A DNA stretch of 64,000 nucleotides from Marixanthomonas sp. SCSIO 43207. Its GTDB lineage: Bacteria > Bacteroidota > Bacteroidia > Flavobacteriales > Flavobacteriaceae. How positions within the stretch are numbered: the stretch's first letter is position 1; every line of letters begins with the position of its first letter. Positions 9,374 to 18,115 of this stretch are shown in pieces. The notes beneath the pieces are model-generated. The model searched no databases. It was not told where the DNA came from and worked only from the letters and a program-made list of their open reading frames with translations. The stretch is from NCBI RefSeq assembly GCF_019904255.1, contig NZ_CP063203.1:1116001-1180000 (forward strand), written 5' to 3'. Made by a program: the position numbers and the translations under genes.

Positions 9374-9403
9374 AAAAAAAGCTCCTGCATAAGCAAGAGC
9401 TTT
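9374..9403 (-). terminator. Terminator of the T9SS-protein gene
   Basis: Read on the minus strand, AAAGCTC-TTGC-TTAT-GCAG-GAGCTTT is followed by a T tract, about 22 bases after the stop of the gene at 9426. Confidence 0.8.
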
Positions 9404-9425
9404 AATGTGTATAGTTTAAAAATAA

Positions 9426-10364
9426 TTACTTCACAACTAACTTCTTAGTAACAGAAGCGTTTCCTTGGTTGATTTTTACGATATAAACACCGCTGTTTAA
9501 TGCAGAAATGTTTAATCTTTCACCTGTAATTGTAGTATTGATAACTTGTTTTCCTAACACGTCAAAAACAGCAACTTCTTTATCACCACTAACTTTTGAA
9601 ACGATGTTTACAAAACCGTTAGAAGCTGGGTTTGGGTATACAGAAAATTGGCTTTCATTTGCATCGTTAATACCTAAAGAACCTCCTATTTGTAGGTTGT
9701 CAAAGAAAAATGCTTCAGCTCCAGCATTAATACGAGCTTCAATCACTAATTGAATAGTAGTATTAGGTAAAATAGCTGCCGTACCTGTAATCCAAGAACC
9801 TTCAATTGCAAGGTCATTAATGTCTGATCCTGTAGTGTCAAGAATGTCAATTTCAGTACTGTTTGTTAGGTCTCTTACATAGATACGTAATCTGTCAGAG
9901 CTTGATTCATTTACAGTTCCGTCACCTTCATAACCTGTTTCAGAAATAAAATAGTCTAAAGATAAAGTAGGGTCTGTAACTCCAGTTAAATCTACTTGGT
10001 CAAACTCAAGAATGTAATTTCCGTCAGAGTCACTAATTTGGTAACCTTGATCCCCGTCTGTATAAGGATCATCACCTGTAGGAGCAAAATCTGTAACACC
10101 TACAAAATCACCGTCGCTAAGGCCTTCACCAGGAGTGTCATACGGCTCATAACGAGCATCAAACCCTATCTCGCCACCTGTAGAAGTATAATCTACGTTA
10201 GGCTCATCAGGATTATTAACTAAATCGTGAGCAACTGTTGCATCACCAGTATCAACATACTGTACAGTAACAATTGATGGCTCCTCAAAGCTAGTTCCTG
10301 CAATTTGTGCAAAAGAGGCAACACTCATAAAAAGTGCTGCAATAAAAGTAATTTTTTTCATCAT
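9426..10364 (-). CDS. T9SS-secreted protein, type A sorting domain
   Basis: A 312-residue secreted protein. It begins with a Sec signal peptide ending at about residue 20 (SVASFAQ) and ends with a type IX secretion sorting domain of about 75 residues: FSVYPNPASNGFVNI, then LNISALNSGVYIVKI and the basic end KKLVVK. The cargo part is rich in Asp, Gly and Thr and ends in IEARINAGAEAFFFDNLQIGG, a pattern of beta-sandwich (lectin/MAM-like) domains with calcium-type acidic loops. Activity is unknown. Monocistronic, with a clear promoter box and terminator. Confidence 0.85.
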   Translation of the reverse strand: MMKKITFIAALFMSVASFAQIAGTSFEEPSIVTVQYVDTGDATVAHDLVNNPDEPNVDYTSTGGEIGFDARYEPYDTPGEGLSDGDFVGVTDFAPTGDDPYTDGDQGYQISDSDGNYILEFDQVDLTGVTDPTLSLDYFISETGYEGDGTVNESSSDRLRIYVRDLTNSTEIDILDTTGSDINDLAIEGSWITGTAAILPNTTIQLVIEARINAGAEAFFFDNLQIGGSLGINDANESQFSVYPNPASNGFVNIVSKVSGDKEVAVFDVLGKQVINTTITGERLNISALNSGVYIVKINQGNASVTKKLVVK

Positions 10365-10393
10365 ATTTGTTTGTAAATTATTTAAATGTGGTG

Positions 10394-10401
10394 CAAATAT
10401 A
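10394..10401 (-). promoter_or_regulatory. -7 promoter box for the T9SS-protein gene
   Basis: TATATTTG on the minus strand about 30 bases upstream of the start; exact TAnnTTTG match. Confidence 0.55.
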
Positions 10402-10594
10402 CATATTTGAATAATAGGTGTGAATTTTTAAAATATAGTTTATAAATTGCTTAACGTAAAGGTAATATTGACTAAAAAAAGGCTTGTTTAAGCCGATAGT
10501 ATGTTACAATATCGTTAACAATTAAATAAGCAAACAATACGAAAAAGTAATATATGGTATCTTTAAACCTTAATTTTATTAGGTAAAAATAATT

Positions 10595-11278
10595 ATGAAG
10601 AAAAAAGACATCAAAATTTTACTAGTAGACGATGAGCCGGATATTTTAGAAATTGTAGGCTACAATCTCTCTTCAGAAGGGTATCAAGTTACAACTGCTG
10701 AAAACGGTAAAGAAGCTATTAAAAAAGCTAAAAAGGAAATACCACACCTCATCATTCTTGATGTAATGATGCCCGAAATGGACGGGATGGAAGCCTGTGA
10801 AAAGCTACGTAACATACCTGAACTTGCCGAAACAATAATCACGTTTTTAACAGCTAGAGGTGAAGACTATTCACAAGTAGCCGGTTTTGATGCTGGAGCC
10901 GATGACTATATTACCAAACCTATTAAACCAAAAGTATTGGTAAGTAAAGTAAAAGCATTACTAAGACGTTACAAAGAAACCAAAGAAGAAACAGGTAAAG
11001 TTAAACTAGGTGATTTGGTAATTAACCGTGAAGAGTATAAAATCACCTTAGCAAATGAAGAAATGATTTTACCAAGAAAAGAGTTTGAATTATTAGCGCT
11101 TCTAGCTTCAAAACCCGGAAAAGTCTTTAAAAGAGAAGTAATACTTGACCGTGTATGGGGTAATGAGGTAGTAGTAGGTGGAAGAACTATAGATGTTCAC
11201 ATAAGAAAACTACGTGAAAAAATAGGTGACGAAAAATTTAAAACAGTTAAAGGAGTAGGGTATAAATTTGTAGTTTAA
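10595..11278 (+). CDS. OmpR/PhoB-family response regulator
   Basis: A 227-residue two-domain regulator. The receiver domain has the acidic pair in VDDEPD (residues 13-15), the phospho-acceptor Asp56 in LDVMMPEMDG, Thr in FLTARGE and Lys in YITKPI. The C-terminal winged helix ends with the recognition helix GGRTIDVHIRKLREKIG. It closely resembles PhoB, and phosphate sensing is a reasonable guess, but no phosphate genes are adjacent. The stop overlaps the start of the sensor kinase (TAATG), so the pair is translationally coupled. Confidence 0.93.
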   Translation: MKKKDIKILLVDDEPDILEIVGYNLSSEGYQVTTAENGKEAIKKAKKEIPHLIILDVMMPEMDGMEACEKLRNIPELAETIITFLTARGEDYSQVAGFDAGADDYITKPIKPKVLVSKVKALLRRYKETKEETGKVKLGDLVINREEYKITLANEEMILPRKEFELLALLASKPGKVFKREVILDRVWGNEVVVGGRTIDVHIRKLREKIGDEKFKTVKGVGYKFVV

Positions 11279-12321
11279 TGGCAAAAGAATTTAAGAGAAC
11301 ATACAAATTTGCAGCATATACATCATCATTCCTCACATTTTTTTTAACACTCGTGTTGGGTGTTTTTTTTTACTTCACAGCAATTAAACTTTATTGGTTT
11401 CTAATAGTATTTGCCATAGTTTGTTTTGGGTTTTCTTTCTTTTTCATTCAGTATCGAGTAGAAAAATTTATTTACCGAAGAGTAAAAAAAATATACGACG
11501 ATGTTAGACTGCTAGATGCTTCAACTTTTGATAAAAAACAAATTACTACAGATATGGCAACGCTTACAAGAGAAGTAGAGCGATTTGCTGAAACCAAAAA
11601 AATTGAAATTGAAACTCTCAAAGGTCGTGAAAACTACCGAAAAGAATTTATGGGTAACATCTCCCATGAATTAAAAACGCCTCTTTTTACCGTCCAAGGG
11701 TATATACTCACATTGCTTGATGGCGCAATGGATGATAAAAATATTCGTAAAAAATACCTACAGCGGGCCAATAAAGGAGTAGAGAGACTGATTTATATTG
11801 TAAAAGATCTTGATATGATTACCAAGCTAGAAGTTGGTGATTTAAACCTTAATAAAGAACGATTCAATATCATCGAGCTGGTACAAGGTGTTTTTGATCT
11901 TTTTGAAATGAAAGCTGCCAAAAAAAATATCACCCTTACATTTGATATCGATTATAAAGAAAGCATTTTTGTTGATGCAGATCGCGAGCGTATACAACAA
12001 GTATTGACCAATTTGATTGTAAACTCAATTAAATATGGTAAAAAGGATGGTACAACAGAGGTAAGTATAGAAGATCTTATAAAAAATAAAGTTATTGTGC
12101 GTGTAACCGATAACGGCGAAGGTATTGAAAAAGATAAAATACCTAGATTGTTTGAACGGTTTTTTAGAGTTGATAAAAGCGGTTCAAGAAAAGAAGGAGG
12201 CAGCGGGTTAGGACTTTCAATTGTTAAGCATATAATTGAAGCGCACGATGAAAAAATTTATGTAGAAAGTCAATATGGTATTGGCTCAGAGTTTTCCTTC
12301 ACTCTCGAAAAAGCCAAATAA
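11278..12321 (+). CDS. PhoR-like sensor histidine kinase
   Basis: A 347-residue membrane kinase. Two hydrophobic segments at about residues 12-37 and 41-60 are separated by only a few residues, so almost nothing is exposed to the periplasm. A helical linker leads to the HisKA motif NISHELKTP with His130, and the ATPase domain has the N box LTNLIVNSIKYG, the G1 box VTDNGEGI, F box LFERFFRV and G2 box GSGLGLSI. There is no PAS or clear HAMP domain. The lack of a sensor domain suggests intramembrane or partner-mediated sensing. Its last 36 bases overlap the convergent glycosyltransferase gene. Confidence 0.93.
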   Translation: MAKEFKRTYKFAAYTSSFLTFFLTLVLGVFFYFTAIKLYWFLIVFAIVCFGFSFFFIQYRVEKFIYRRVKKIYDDVRLLDASTFDKKQITTDMATLTREVERFAETKKIEIETLKGRENYRKEFMGNISHELKTPLFTVQGYILTLLDGAMDDKNIRKKYLQRANKGVERLIYIVKDLDMITKLEVGDLNLNKERFNIIELVQGVFDLFEMKAAKKNITLTFDIDYKESIFVDADRERIQQVLTNLIVNSIKYGKKDGTTEVSIEDLIKNKVIVRVTDNGEGIEKDKIPRLFERFFRVDKSGSRKEGGSGLGLSIVKHIIEAHDEKIYVESQYGIGSEFSFTLEKAK

Positions 12322-13365
12322 CCTTTCAAAATTGGGTGTGCTATTAAAATCTTGTAATCCTTTGTAAAAAGGAATTTTGTCCAGTTTTCTTTCTTCAAAT
12401 TTATGTTGTTTACAACTAGGTACAAAACCAGTTTGTTTTAACCGTTTTGCCAAATATACCTGTTCAAACTGCCCTGGAGTAGGAATAAAAAAGGCTTTCT
12501 TTTCCATCGCTGCCAAGTCCATAATAGTTGTATATCCAGACCTTGAAACAACACACTCGCTTTTATTGATGGCGTTTTCTAGTTCAAGACTAGTAAGAAA
12601 ATTAACTACTTTAATAGCACCTTTTTGAGTTTCCTTTTTTTCTTCTTCTATAACCCCTTGAACCAACATCACTTTTTTATTGGAATGTTCAAAAACCGAA
12701 GTAAGCTTTTCTTCTAGTGCAGTTCGTTGTGGTTCGGGACCTGATAATAAACACAAAACATCATATTCTTTTGTCACAGATTGTTTTTGCATACGTGACA
12801 GCAAACCAATATAGGTAACTTTTAAAGGAACAGATAGTAAGTTTTTAAAATGGCCTAGTTTACCACTTAAATTGATTGAACCTTCAAGGTCTGGCACCCA
12901 ACAAGCATCAAATTTTCTAAGTAAAGTTTGATGCATTTTACTGCTAAGAAAAGACGTGCTGCCAGAAAGGACATTCAATTGATGTGTGATTATTACCGAA
13001 GGTATTTTACTGTTTCGTACACCCCAACGATTATCACTAATAATACCTTGAATCTTATTTTCAGAAACAAGCTTTTCTACTACCTTTTTTTCTGAAGCAA
13101 TTACCCTTTTTACAAAAGGAGCTTTCAAAAGAAGTTTCAGCTTAAAAAAAGCACCTTTTTTTGGATAAGTTATGTTATAAGAAGGTAGCTCTACGTATGG
13201 TAAATCTGGAAATTCTTTCCGAAGCAATAATAAAGCACCCCCATCTGAGGCTAATAAAACGTTATACTTGTTTTTTAGCAATGCTTTTATGATAGGAATG
13301 CAACGTGTAGCGTGCCCCAAACCCCAGTGTAAAGGCGCTACCAAAATGGTTTTTCTTTCATTCAC
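12286..13365 (-). CDS. GT28/MurG-like glycosyltransferase
   Basis: A 359-residue GT-B-fold protein. The N-terminus VAPLHWGLGHATRCIPI is the glycine/histidine motif of the MurG/GT28 group, and the C-terminal half holds VVSRSGYTTIMDLAAM and a PTPGQFEQVYLA segment typical of UDP-sugar binding. It is not MurG itself, which has different flanking motifs. Acceptor unknown. The start is GTG with a promoter box only five bases upstream, suggesting leaderless translation. The 3' end overlaps the kinase gene. Confidence 0.8.
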   Translation of the reverse strand: MNERKTILVAPLHWGLGHATRCIPIIKALLKNKYNVLLASDGGALLLLRKEFPDLPYVELPSYNITYPKKGAFFKLKLLLKAPFVKRVIASEKKVVEKLVSENKIQGIISDNRWGVRNSKIPSVIITHQLNVLSGSTSFLSSKMHQTLLRKFDACWVPDLEGSINLSGKLGHFKNLLSVPLKVTYIGLLSRMQKQSVTKEYDVLCLLSGPEPQRTALEEKLTSVFEHSNKKVMLVQGVIEEEKKETQKGAIKVVNFLTSLELENAINKSECVVSRSGYTTIMDLAAMEKKAFFIPTPGQFEQVYLAKRLKQTGFVPSCKQHKFEERKLDKIPFYKGLQDFNSTPNFERLFGFFESEGKL

Positions 13366-13370
13366 AAAAA

Positions 13371-13378
13371 CAAAGGTA
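13371..13378 (-). promoter_or_regulatory. -7 box immediately before the GT28-like start
   Basis: TACCTTTG on the minus strand, five bases before the GTG start, which would place the transcript start at or next to the codon. Confidence 0.55.
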
Positions 13379-13449
13379 CATAAAGTAGTGCCTTGTTAAT
13401 ATTTCCTTAATTTTACCAAATAAACTCTAGCGATAAGAAATAGTTAATT

Positions 13450-14124
13450 GTGGGAAGTAAAAATAAACTCAAACGTTTTAAAGAAAACGAAACTTTTAAA
13501 AATGTAATTCAACCTACTCGTGAGGAGGTTTTTTCAAATAGTCTTGACTTAAAAGGGAACTGGAAGCGTGATTTTTTTAAAAATGAAAAACCGCTCATCT
13601 TAGAGCTGGGTTGTGGTAAAGGAGAGTATTCAGTCAATCTAGCTAGAAAATATCCAGCTATTAATTTTTTAGGAATTGATATTAAAGGAGCTCGTTTCTG
13701 GAGAGGAGCCAAAACCGCTTTAGAAGAAGGCTTAGATAATGTAGCTTTTTTACGTACACAAATTGAGTTGATAGATTTACTTTTTGCAGAAAATGAAGTA
13801 GATGAAATTTGGATTACTTTTCCAGATCCTCAAATAAAATACAAGCGCACCAAACATCGCCTTACCAACCAAGAGTTTTTAAATAAATATAAAAAGATTT
13901 TAAAACCAGATGGTTTTGTTCATTTAAAAACAGATAGTGAATTTATGCATGGTTATACATTAGGATTACTTCACGGGCTTGATGAAGAGATTGATTATGC
14001 GCATCACGATGTCTACGGAAACAGTCACGCACCCGAAGAAGTGACTAGTATACAAACCTTTTATGAACAACAATACTTAGAAGAAAATAAAAAGATAACC
14101 TACATACGGTTTAAATTTAGGTAG
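13450..14124 (+). CDS. trmB: tRNA (guanine-N7-)-methyltransferase
   Basis: Methylates G46 of tRNAs using S-adenosylmethionine. The 224-residue protein has the SAM-binding LELGCGKGEYSVNLA, the NFLGIDIKGARFWRGA segment and the hallmark WITFPDPQIKYKRTKHRL. Length matches the family. The start is GTG, preceded by a stop in frame, and there is no better ATG. It is followed 38 bases later by a LysE-family gene on the same strand. Confidence 0.95.
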   Translation: MGSKNKLKRFKENETFKNVIQPTREEVFSNSLDLKGNWKRDFFKNEKPLILELGCGKGEYSVNLARKYPAINFLGIDIKGARFWRGAKTALEEGLDNVAFLRTQIELIDLLFAENEVDEIWITFPDPQIKYKRTKHRLTNQEFLNKYKKILKPDGFVHLKTDSEFMHGYTLGLLHGLDEEIDYAHHDVYGNSHAPEEVTSIQTFYEQQYLEENKKITYIRFKFR

Positions 14125-14162
14125 ATAATTTTGCTTATATTCACGACAGAAACGTGTCTTTT

Positions 14163-14789
14163 ATGACGGTACTTGTAAACTTTGCAATTGGCTTTATAGC
14201 AGCTTTTATTGGGGTAATTCCTCCCGGACTGCTAAATATGTACGCTGCAAAAATAAGTATGAAAGAAGGCAGAAAAAAAGGAATAATGTTTTCTACGGGT
14301 GTTTGTGTAACCGTAATGATACAAACGCTTGTAGCTCTGTTTTTTGCTAGATTTTTAGACCAACATCCTGAATATGTTTCAATGCTTCAAAAAGTAGCTT
14401 TGGGAATTTTTATATGCATAACAATTTACTTCTTTTTTATAGCCAAAGACACACGCAGACCACTTCCAGAAGATGTAAATCACTCAAAAACCAACCGTGT
14501 TTTTTCTGGTATGTTATTAGCGCTTGTTAATTTACTACCACTTCCATATTGGGTGTATATAAGTATCACTTTTGCAGGTTTTGGGTGGTTTAGCTTTTCT
14601 CAACCAGGATTATGGAGTGCTGTCATTGCCTCAGGATTGGGTACATTTTCGGTTCTGGCAATGTATGTTTGGTTTTTTAGGCAAAAAGATGACCAGAAAA
14701 AACTGAATGTTAATATGAACTTTATTATTGGCGTGATAACGGCTATCATTTCAGTAATAACTCTCTTAAAAATAATGGAAGAGATATAA
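14163..14789 (+). CDS. LysE-family amino-acid exporter-like protein
   Basis: A 208-residue protein with six hydrophobic segments and the family motif GVIPPGLLNMYAAKIS in the first loop. LysE/RhtB proteins export amino acids or related solutes across the inner membrane; the substrate here is unknown. An in-frame GTG at 14154 would add three residues. The stop TAA is directly followed by the ATG of the alkyltransferase-like gene, so both are in one transcript. Confidence 0.82.
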   Translation: MTVLVNFAIGFIAAFIGVIPPGLLNMYAAKISMKEGRKKGIMFSTGVCVTVMIQTLVALFFARFLDQHPEYVSMLQKVALGIFICITIYFFFIAKDTRRPLPEDVNHSKTNRVFSGMLLALVNLLPLPYWVYISITFAGFGWFSFSQPGLWSAVIASGLGTFSVLAMYVWFFRQKDDQKKLNVNMNFIIGVITAIISVITLLKIMEEI

Positions 14790-15119
14790 ATGGCCTCAGA
14801 CAATTTTTTTGATAGAGTATATGAAGTAGCCAAGCAAATACCTTACGGAAAGGTTACAAGTTACGGCGCTATTGCAAAATACCTGGGAGCAGCTGGTAGC
14901 GCAAGAATGGTAGGTTGGGCTATGAATAAAAGTGGAAAAGATCCTGATGTTCCTGCTCATAGGGTTGTAAATAGAAAAGGATTGCTTACAGGTAAACATC
15001 ATTTTAAAGGTACAAACTTGATGCAGCAATTATTAGAAAGTGAAGGTGTTGAGGTAGTTGAAAATCAAATACAAAACTTTGATCAACTTTTTTGGGATCC
15101 TGTAAAAGAATTACAATAG
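14790..15119 (+). CDS. Alkyltransferase-like (ATL) DNA lesion-binding protein
   Basis: A 109-residue protein with the DNA-binding half of O6-alkylguanine-DNA methyltransferase: IPYGKVTSYGAIAKYLG, Arg39 (arginine finger) and the active-site loop VPAHRVV at residues 54-60. The acceptor cysteine of PCHRV is Ala56, so it cannot accept an alkyl group. In the ATL family the position is typically Trp and the protein flags O6-alkylguanine for nucleotide excision repair. Directly abuts the LysE-like gene. Confidence 0.88.
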   Translation: MASDNFFDRVYEVAKQIPYGKVTSYGAIAKYLGAAGSARMVGWAMNKSGKDPDVPAHRVVNRKGLLTGKHHFKGTNLMQQLLESEGVEVVENQIQNFDQLFWDPVKELQ

Positions 15120-15214
15120 ATTGCTTATTTCAAAAGAAGAATCTAGTTCATGTTTCTTCTATTAACCCATAAATCATTTCAATCCAACTACTTTACAATC
15201 CAAACAATTACCGT

Positions 15215-15222
15215 TATATTTG
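15215..15222 (+). promoter_or_regulatory. -7 promoter box for mrp
   Basis: TATATTTG about 38 bases upstream of the mrp ATG, exact TAnnTTTG match, with TTTAC at 15192 at a suitable -33 distance. It starts the Mrp-NfuA unit after a 95-base non-coding gap. Confidence 0.55.
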
Positions 15223-15260
15223 CACTTTAGAATCAGTCTAAATATTCCGAAAAAGATTAT

Positions 15261-16400
15261 ATGAAATTGAATAAAAAAGATATACTTAAAGCTTTAGAAA
15301 CCATTACGCTAGCCGGAGAAGGAAAAAATATGGTTGAAAGCGGTGCGGTTAAAAATGTAGTAACTTTTGCAGACGAAGTAATTGTAGATCTTACAGTTTC
15401 TACACCGGCCCTACATATTAAAAAAAGAGCCGAAGCAGATATCATAAAGACCATTCAAGAAAAGGTATCTGCAGATGCACAAGTAAAAGTAAATATTAAG
15501 GTTGAAGCACCTACCAAAAAGGAAAATCCAAATTTAATTAAAGGAAAACCCATAGCTGGTATTAAAAATATTGTTGCGGTAGCTTCAGGTAAAGGAGGCG
15601 TTGGTAAATCTACAGTTACTGCAAACCTAGCAGTAACGCTTTCAAAAATGGGCTTTAATGTAGGGGTGCTAGATGCAGATATTTATGGGCCATCAATACC
15701 GATAATGTTTGATGTTGCTATGGAAAAACCACTTTCGGTAAAGGTTGAAGGTAAAAGCAAGATGAAACCCATAGAAAACTATGGTGTAAAAGTTCTATCA
15801 ATAGGATTTTTTACAAAACCCGATCAAGCAGTTATTTGGAGAGGTCCTATGGCTGCAAAGGCATTAAATCAATTAATTTTTGATGCAAATTGGGGTGAAT
15901 TAGACTTTTTACTCGTAGATCTTCCACCGGGAACAGGAGATATACACTTAAGTATTATGCAGTCATTACCGCTTACAGGTTCTGTAGTGGTAAGTACACC
16001 TCAAAATGTAGCCTTAGCAGATGCTCGAAAGGGTGTTGCCATGTTTCAACAAGAAAATATACAAGTTCCTGTTTTAGGAATTATTGAAAATATGGCTTAT
16101 TTTACTCCTGAAGAATTACCCGAAAACAAATATTATATTTTTGGAAAAGAAGGAGCTAAAAACCTAGCTGAAGACCTAGATATTCCATTTTTGGGTGGTA
16201 TTCCGTTGGTGCAAAGTATACGAGAGTCTGGTGATGTAGGTCGCCCGGCAGCCTTGCAAACAGCAACCCCAACAGAACAAGCTTTTGAAACTGTAACAAA
16301 AAATGTGGTGGAGCAAACGGTACGCCGTAATGAAAATCTCCCCCCAACCGAGGCCATAAAGATTACAACGATGGCAGGTTGTAGTGCCGTTAAAAAATAA
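15261..16400 (+). CDS. mrp: Mrp/ApbC Fe-S cluster carrier ATPase
   Basis: A 379-residue scaffold/carrier protein thought to deliver Fe-S clusters to apoproteins. Residues 1-90 form the MIP18/DUF59 domain; the deviant Walker A ASGKGGVGKST lies around residues 108-118, followed by LDADIYGPS and LLVDLPPGTGD. A CxxC cluster motif is not visible in the usual place near the end; the sequence shows only isolated Cys including one in TMAGCSAVKK. One base separates its stop from the NfuA-like gene, supporting a shared Fe-S role. Confidence 0.94.
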   Translation: MKLNKKDILKALETITLAGEGKNMVESGAVKNVVTFADEVIVDLTVSTPALHIKKRAEADIIKTIQEKVSADAQVKVNIKVEAPTKKENPNLIKGKPIAGIKNIVAVASGKGGVGKSTVTANLAVTLSKMGFNVGVLDADIYGPSIPIMFDVAMEKPLSVKVEGKSKMKPIENYGVKVLSIGFFTKPDQAVIWRGPMAAKALNQLIFDANWGELDFLLVDLPPGTGDIHLSIMQSLPLTGSVVVSTPQNVALADARKGVAMFQQENIQVPVLGIIENMAYFTPEELPENKYYIFGKEGAKNLAEDLDIPFLGGIPLVQSIRESGDVGRPAALQTATPTEQAFETVTKNVVEQTVRRNENLPPTEAIKITTMAGCSAVKK

Positions 16401-16401
16401 T

Positions 16402-16641
16402 ATGAAAGATCAAGAATTAAAATTAAAGGTTGAGGATGCTTTAGAAGAAATACGTCCTTTTTTACAAAGTGATGGAGGTGATATTTCTCTTATTTCTATA
16501 GATGATGGAAAAACAGTGGTCGTTCGTTTAGAAGGAGCTTGTGTAGGTTGTAGTGTAAATCAAATGACCTTAAAAAGCGGTGTTGAAATGACCATAAAAA
16601 AACATGCACCTCAAATTGAAACCGTAATCAATGTAGAGTAA
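16402..16641 (+). CDS. NifU C-terminal-domain (Nfu-type) Fe-S protein
   Basis: A 79-residue single-domain NifU/Nfu protein with the cluster-binding CVGCSVNQMTLKSGVE. It would bind a cluster between two subunits through CxxC and pass it on. An in-frame GTG at 16384 would overlap the end of mrp, but the ATG at 16402 fits the domain start and sits one base after the mrp stop. Co-transcribed with mrp. Confidence 0.92.
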   Translation: MKDQELKLKVEDALEEIRPFLQSDGGDISLISIDDGKTVVVRLEGACVGCSVNQMTLKSGVEMTIKKHAPQIETVINVE

Positions 16642-16711
16642 ATTGATATTGGTCATTTTAAAAATTAAAAATCACCACTACATTGCGCGTATTTAAACAC
16701 GAATTATATTC

Positions 16712-17764
16712 ATGATAAAAACAGATATATTGATAATCGGTGCTGGTCCTACGGGACTTTTTACCGTTTTTGAAGCCGGATTATTAAAGTTAAAATGTCA
16801 CTTGATTGATGCCTTGCCACAACCTGGTGGTCAATGTGCTGAAATTTATCCCAAAAAACCTATTTATGATATTCCTGCATTTCCAGAAGTACTAGCCGGT
16901 GATTTGGTTGACAATTTGATGAAACAAATTGAACCATTTCAACCCGGATTCACTTTAGGAGAGCGTGCAGAAACGATCGAAAAACAAGAAGACGGCACTT
17001 TTATAGTAACAACAAGCAAAGGAACAAAACACCACGCTCCGGTAGTTGCCATAGCCGGTGGTTTAGGAAGTTTTGAGCCTAGAAAACCTCCAATTACAAG
17101 TATTTCAGAATATGAAGATAAAGGGGTAGAATACATTATACGTGATCCTGAAATGTACCGCGATAAAAATGTAGTAATCGCTGGAGGAGGAGACTCTGCG
17201 CTAGACTGGAGTATCTTTTTAACCGATGTCGCATCTAGTGTTACATTGGTACATCGCCGCAATGAATTCCGAGGTGCTTTAGATAGTGTAGAAAAAGTTC
17301 AAGAACTTAAAAACCTTGGAAAAATTGAACTAATAACTCCCGCCGAAGTTGTAGATATATTTGGTAATGAAAAAGTAGAAGGCGTTTCTATAAAAAGAGG
17401 AGCCGATGTATTTAACAGAGCATGTGATCACTTTATTCCGCTTTTTGGGTTGGCTCCAAAACTAGGGCCCATAGCAGATTGGGGTCTAGAGATTGAAAAA
17501 AACGCTATCAAAGTGGATAATACTCTTGACTATCAAACCAATATTCCAGGTATTTATGCAATTGGTGATGTAAACACTTATCCCGGTAAATTAAAACTCA
17601 TCCTTTGTGGTTTTCACGAAGCTACGTTAATGTGTCAAAGCGCCTATCAACGCATTCACCCAGATAAACGGTATGTAATGAAATATACCACTGTGGGTGG
17701 TGTAGAAGGTTTTGACGGAAGCAAAAAACAAGCTCCAAAAGCAGTTGTTAAATCTATTCAATAA
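16712..17764 (+). CDS. Thioredoxin-reductase-type ferredoxin-NADP reductase
   Basis: A 350-residue flavoprotein. The FAD site IIGAGPTG (residues 8-15), the QPGGQC segment, the NADPH site IAGGGDSALDW and the C-terminal FAD motif YAIGDVNTYPGK are present. The CxxC redox pair of thioredoxin reductase is absent, which is the mark of the YumC-type ferredoxin reductases. It is 18 bases upstream of a [2Fe-2S] ferredoxin gene, its probable electron partner. Confidence 0.9.
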   Translation: MIKTDILIIGAGPTGLFTVFEAGLLKLKCHLIDALPQPGGQCAEIYPKKPIYDIPAFPEVLAGDLVDNLMKQIEPFQPGFTLGERAETIEKQEDGTFIVTTSKGTKHHAPVVAIAGGLGSFEPRKPPITSISEYEDKGVEYIIRDPEMYRDKNVVIAGGGDSALDWSIFLTDVASSVTLVHRRNEFRGALDSVEKVQELKNLGKIELITPAEVVDIFGNEKVEGVSIKRGADVFNRACDHFIPLFGLAPKLGPIADWGLEIEKNAIKVDNTLDYQTNIPGIYAIGDVNTYPGKLKLILCGFHEATLMCQSAYQRIHPDKRYVMKYTTVGGVEGFDGSKKQAPKAVVKSIQ

Positions 17765-17782
17765 TTTGAAAAACAGCTTCGT

Positions 17783-18115
17783 ATGCAAGAAGATATCAAC
17801 ATCACAATTATTGATAGAGAAGGTAAATCACACACTGTTGAGGCACCAACAGATATGAATATGAACCTTATGGAGGTAGTTCGATCTTATGAGCTTGCTC
17901 CTGAAGGAACAATTGGTATTTGTGGCGGTATGGCTATGTGTGCATCCTGCCAATGCTATGTGCTTAGCGACCACGAACTTCCGGAAAAAAGTTATGATGA
18001 AGATTTAATGCTTGCTGAAGCATTTCACGTGAAAGAAAACAGCCGTTTGGGTTGTCAAATTCATATAAATCCTGAAATGGAAGGTCTAGAAGTGGAGTTA
18101 GCTCCTGAAAGTTAA
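17783..18115 (+). CDS. Adrenodoxin-type [2Fe-2S] ferredoxin
   Basis: A 110-residue electron carrier. Cys47, Cys53, Cys56 and Cys91 are spaced C-x5-C-x2-C-xn-C as in vertebrate-type/ISC ferredoxins, with MCASCQCYV and LGCQI around them. It is expected to take electrons from the reductase encoded just upstream and pass them to Fe-S assembly or an oxygenase. Its last four bases overlap the convergent GDSL gene. Confidence 0.92.
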   Translation: MQEDINITIIDREGKSHTVEAPTDMNMNLMEVVRSYELAPEGTIGICGGMAMCASCQCYVLSDHELPEKSYDEDLMLAEAFHVKENSRLGCQIHINPEMEGLEVELAPES

